64,000 nt of DNA from PALSA-612 sp963742925 (GTDB taxonomy: Bacteria; Actinomycetota; Thermoleophilia; Gaiellales; Gaiellaceae). Positions within the stretch are counted from its first letter, which is position 1; each line of letters starts with the position of its first letter. The DNA lies in NCBI GenBank assembly GCA_963742925.1, contig CAVUNV010000007.1, positions 124,001 to 188,000 of the forward strand. Direction: 5' to 3'. A program made the translations under genes and the position numbers. The notes below the pieces were generated by a model. It saw only the letters and a program-made list of their open reading frames with translations. It had not been told where the DNA came from and made no database searches. Below are positions 63,005 to 64,000 of this stretch, piece after piece.

Positions 63005-64000
63005 TCACGCGGCGCGCTCCACGTCGTCAATGCCGAACTCGCCGATCTCCTCGAGGTAGTCGGCGGCGAGCGCAGCCGCAAGCGTGTCCCTGAGCGCGTC
63101 TCGCTCCTCGCGTGTTTGCAAGAGCTTTAGCGCGGCACGATAGGCCGGCACCGCCAACATCTGCGCCTTCTGCAGCGCCGTCACGCTGTCGACCTTCCGC
63201 GGACAACCAACTCGTGAACTGTCGGCCCGCTCGGTGTACTCCGTCTCGGTGATCAGACCGCGGCTGCCGACGTCGAGTAGGAAGGCGAGGAAGACGTCGT
63301 CGCCGGGCAGCGCCGGGTCGTCTCGCAGGCCGGACGAGGTTCGTCTCGAGGAGGTTCGTCCCCCCTTAGGGGGTGGGACGAGTAGACGAACCTCCTCGTT
63401 CGTGACATCACCCGGCGCAGGTTCGTCTAGGTTCGTCCCGAGCAGCGAGACGAACCCCGAAGCCGCTTCGGTGCTGAGGTTCCAGTAGTTGCCTCGTCCG
63501 GCTCGTCCCAACTCGCTCGCCGAACACTTTGTGATTCGTCTCGCCTCTTCGAGCCTCAGGAGGCTCTCGCGGATGCTTTGCCCACCCCCGGTGACGCGCT
63601 TTTCGACCACGTTCCCCGAGCTCCAACCGTGCTCCGAGAGGTAGCCGAGCACCCTCTCGTCGAGCTCGGCCTCGTTCACGTGCTTGACATCGACGAGGCG
63701 CAGCTCGAGCGCGTCCTCGTCCCAGTGGGCGGGCGTCTTCTTGAAGCCTTTGATGTTGTTGCCGCGCGCCTCGACGTAGAGCTTCTTGCCCTCGGCGTCG
63801 ACGTAGATCCCGAACCGGATCGCGGCGCCTTTGTGGACACCGCCGTAGCCACGGAGCCGGCCGCGGTTCGAGTCGGTCGCCCACGGCATGTGGTCGACGA
63901 TCAGGACGGTGCAGCCGGTCGGGTCGGCGATCTCCCGCTTCAGCAGGACGATGATCTGCTCGGCCTCGCTGTCCTTCAGGTCGATCCCGAAGACGACCGA
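63005..64000 (-). CDS. AAA/RecA-like ATPase of element 3, partial (5' end outside window)
   Basis: The frame is open to the window edge. Visible text: KDSEAEQIIVLLKREIADPT, VLIVDHMPWATDSNRGRLRG (Walker-B-like D and following loop), GVHKGAAIRFGIYVDAEGKK and LYVEARGNNIKGFKKTP. This matches the RepA/AAA_25-type helicase loaders or primase-helicases of phages and integrative elements. The C-terminal ~150 residues look like a winged-helix/linker region. Probably replicates or mobilises the element. Converges on the small-gene array. Confidence 0.75.
   Translation of the reverse strand, partial: SVVFGIDLKDSEAEQIIVLLKREIADPTGCTVLIVDHMPWATDSNRGRLRGYGGVHKGAAIRFGIYVDAEGKKLYVEARGNNIKGFKKTPAHWDEDALELRLVDVKHVNEAELDERVLGYLSEHGWSSGNVVEKRVTGGGQSIRESLLRLEEARRITKCSASELGRAGRGNYWNLSTEAASGFVSLLGTNLDEPAPGDVTNEEVRLLVPPPKGGRTSSRRTSSGLRDDPALPGDDVFLAFLLDVGSRGLITETEYTERADSSRVGCPRKVDSVTALQKAQMLAVPAYRAALKLLQTREERDALRDTLAAALAADYLEEIGEFGIDDVERAA

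Larger units (their letters stand above)
59628..64000. mobile_element. Integrated element 3 at tRNA-Leu, continues past the window
   Basis: Begins at the 3' end of tRNA-Leu and contains integrase, HTH regulator, excisionase, an array of five small genes and a partial AAA ATPase. The distal attachment site is outside the window, so the size and type (prophage, ICE or satellite) are unknown. Confidence 0.7.

Overview
The window is high-GC bacterial chromosome. GTG and TTG starts are common, genes overlap by 4 nt (ATGA/GTGA/TTGA), and many starts lie 6-9 nt behind a TANNNT -10 box (leaderless mRNAs). The 16S text and the gene set (serA next to a class V aminotransferase, gatCAB, a DnaQ/GIY-YIG fusion) suggest an environmental actinobacterium, most likely class Thermoleophilia (Gaiellales/Solirubrobacterales-like). 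That placement is inference; no database was searched.

Layout: 0.04-2.4 kb frameshifted arylsulfatase; 2.4-8.1 kb DUF1269 protein, membrane protein, folD, cold-shock protein and gatCAB; 8.2-12.1 kb (minus) YqgE/AlgH protein and an FtsX-type ABC transporter; 12.2-16.4 kb serine and branched-chain amino-acid genes (class V aminotransferase, serA, YbaK-like editing protein, ilvE); 16.4-22.1 kb DegT aminotransferase, RemA-like protein, mpg glycosylase, class A penicillin-binding protein and tyrS; 22.1-27.5 kb a complete 16S-23S-5S operon with promoter, structured leader, processing stem and terminator; 27.5-28.3 kb M48 protease; 38.2-44.1 kb histidine phosphatase, SDR, dgt, dnaG, TPP riboswitch-thiG-thiS-thiE and tRNA-Asn; 46.5-59.4 kb two secreted S8 proteases, phospholipase-C-like enzyme, MFS transporter, exonuclease/GIY-YIG fusion, SPFH protein, PQQ-propeller protein and a hydroxyisobutyrate-dehydrogenase-like enzyme; then tRNA-Leu.

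Three integrated elements interrupt this backbone. Element 1 (28.4-38.2 kb) is bounded by ~350-bp direct repeats that each contain the same complete 82-codon gene. It carries a tyrosine integrase, an excisionase-like protein, a DUF3631 ATPase, a very cysteine-rich protein and a translationally coupled operon of three polytopic glycosyltransferase-like proteins. Element 2 (44.0-46.5 kb) sits in the 3' half of tRNA-Asn between perfect 44-bp repeats. It holds only an HK97-type capsid gene (decayed), a small ORF and an HTH protein, with no integrase. Element 3 (59.6 kb to beyond the window end) starts at tRNA-Leu. It has an integrase whose frame ends inside the tRNA, an HTH gene under a palindromic operator, an excisionase, a head-to-tail array of five very small genes each with its own leaderless-type promoter and near-constant 42-nt spacers, and a partial AAA ATPase.

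About ten genes, including the essential gatC, gatA and dnaG, are broken by single-base frameshifts, nearly all in the +1 (inserted-base) direction. Consensus error is the likeliest cause, so most are annotated here as one gene across frames. The small-gene array of element 3 is the best candidate for something undescribed.
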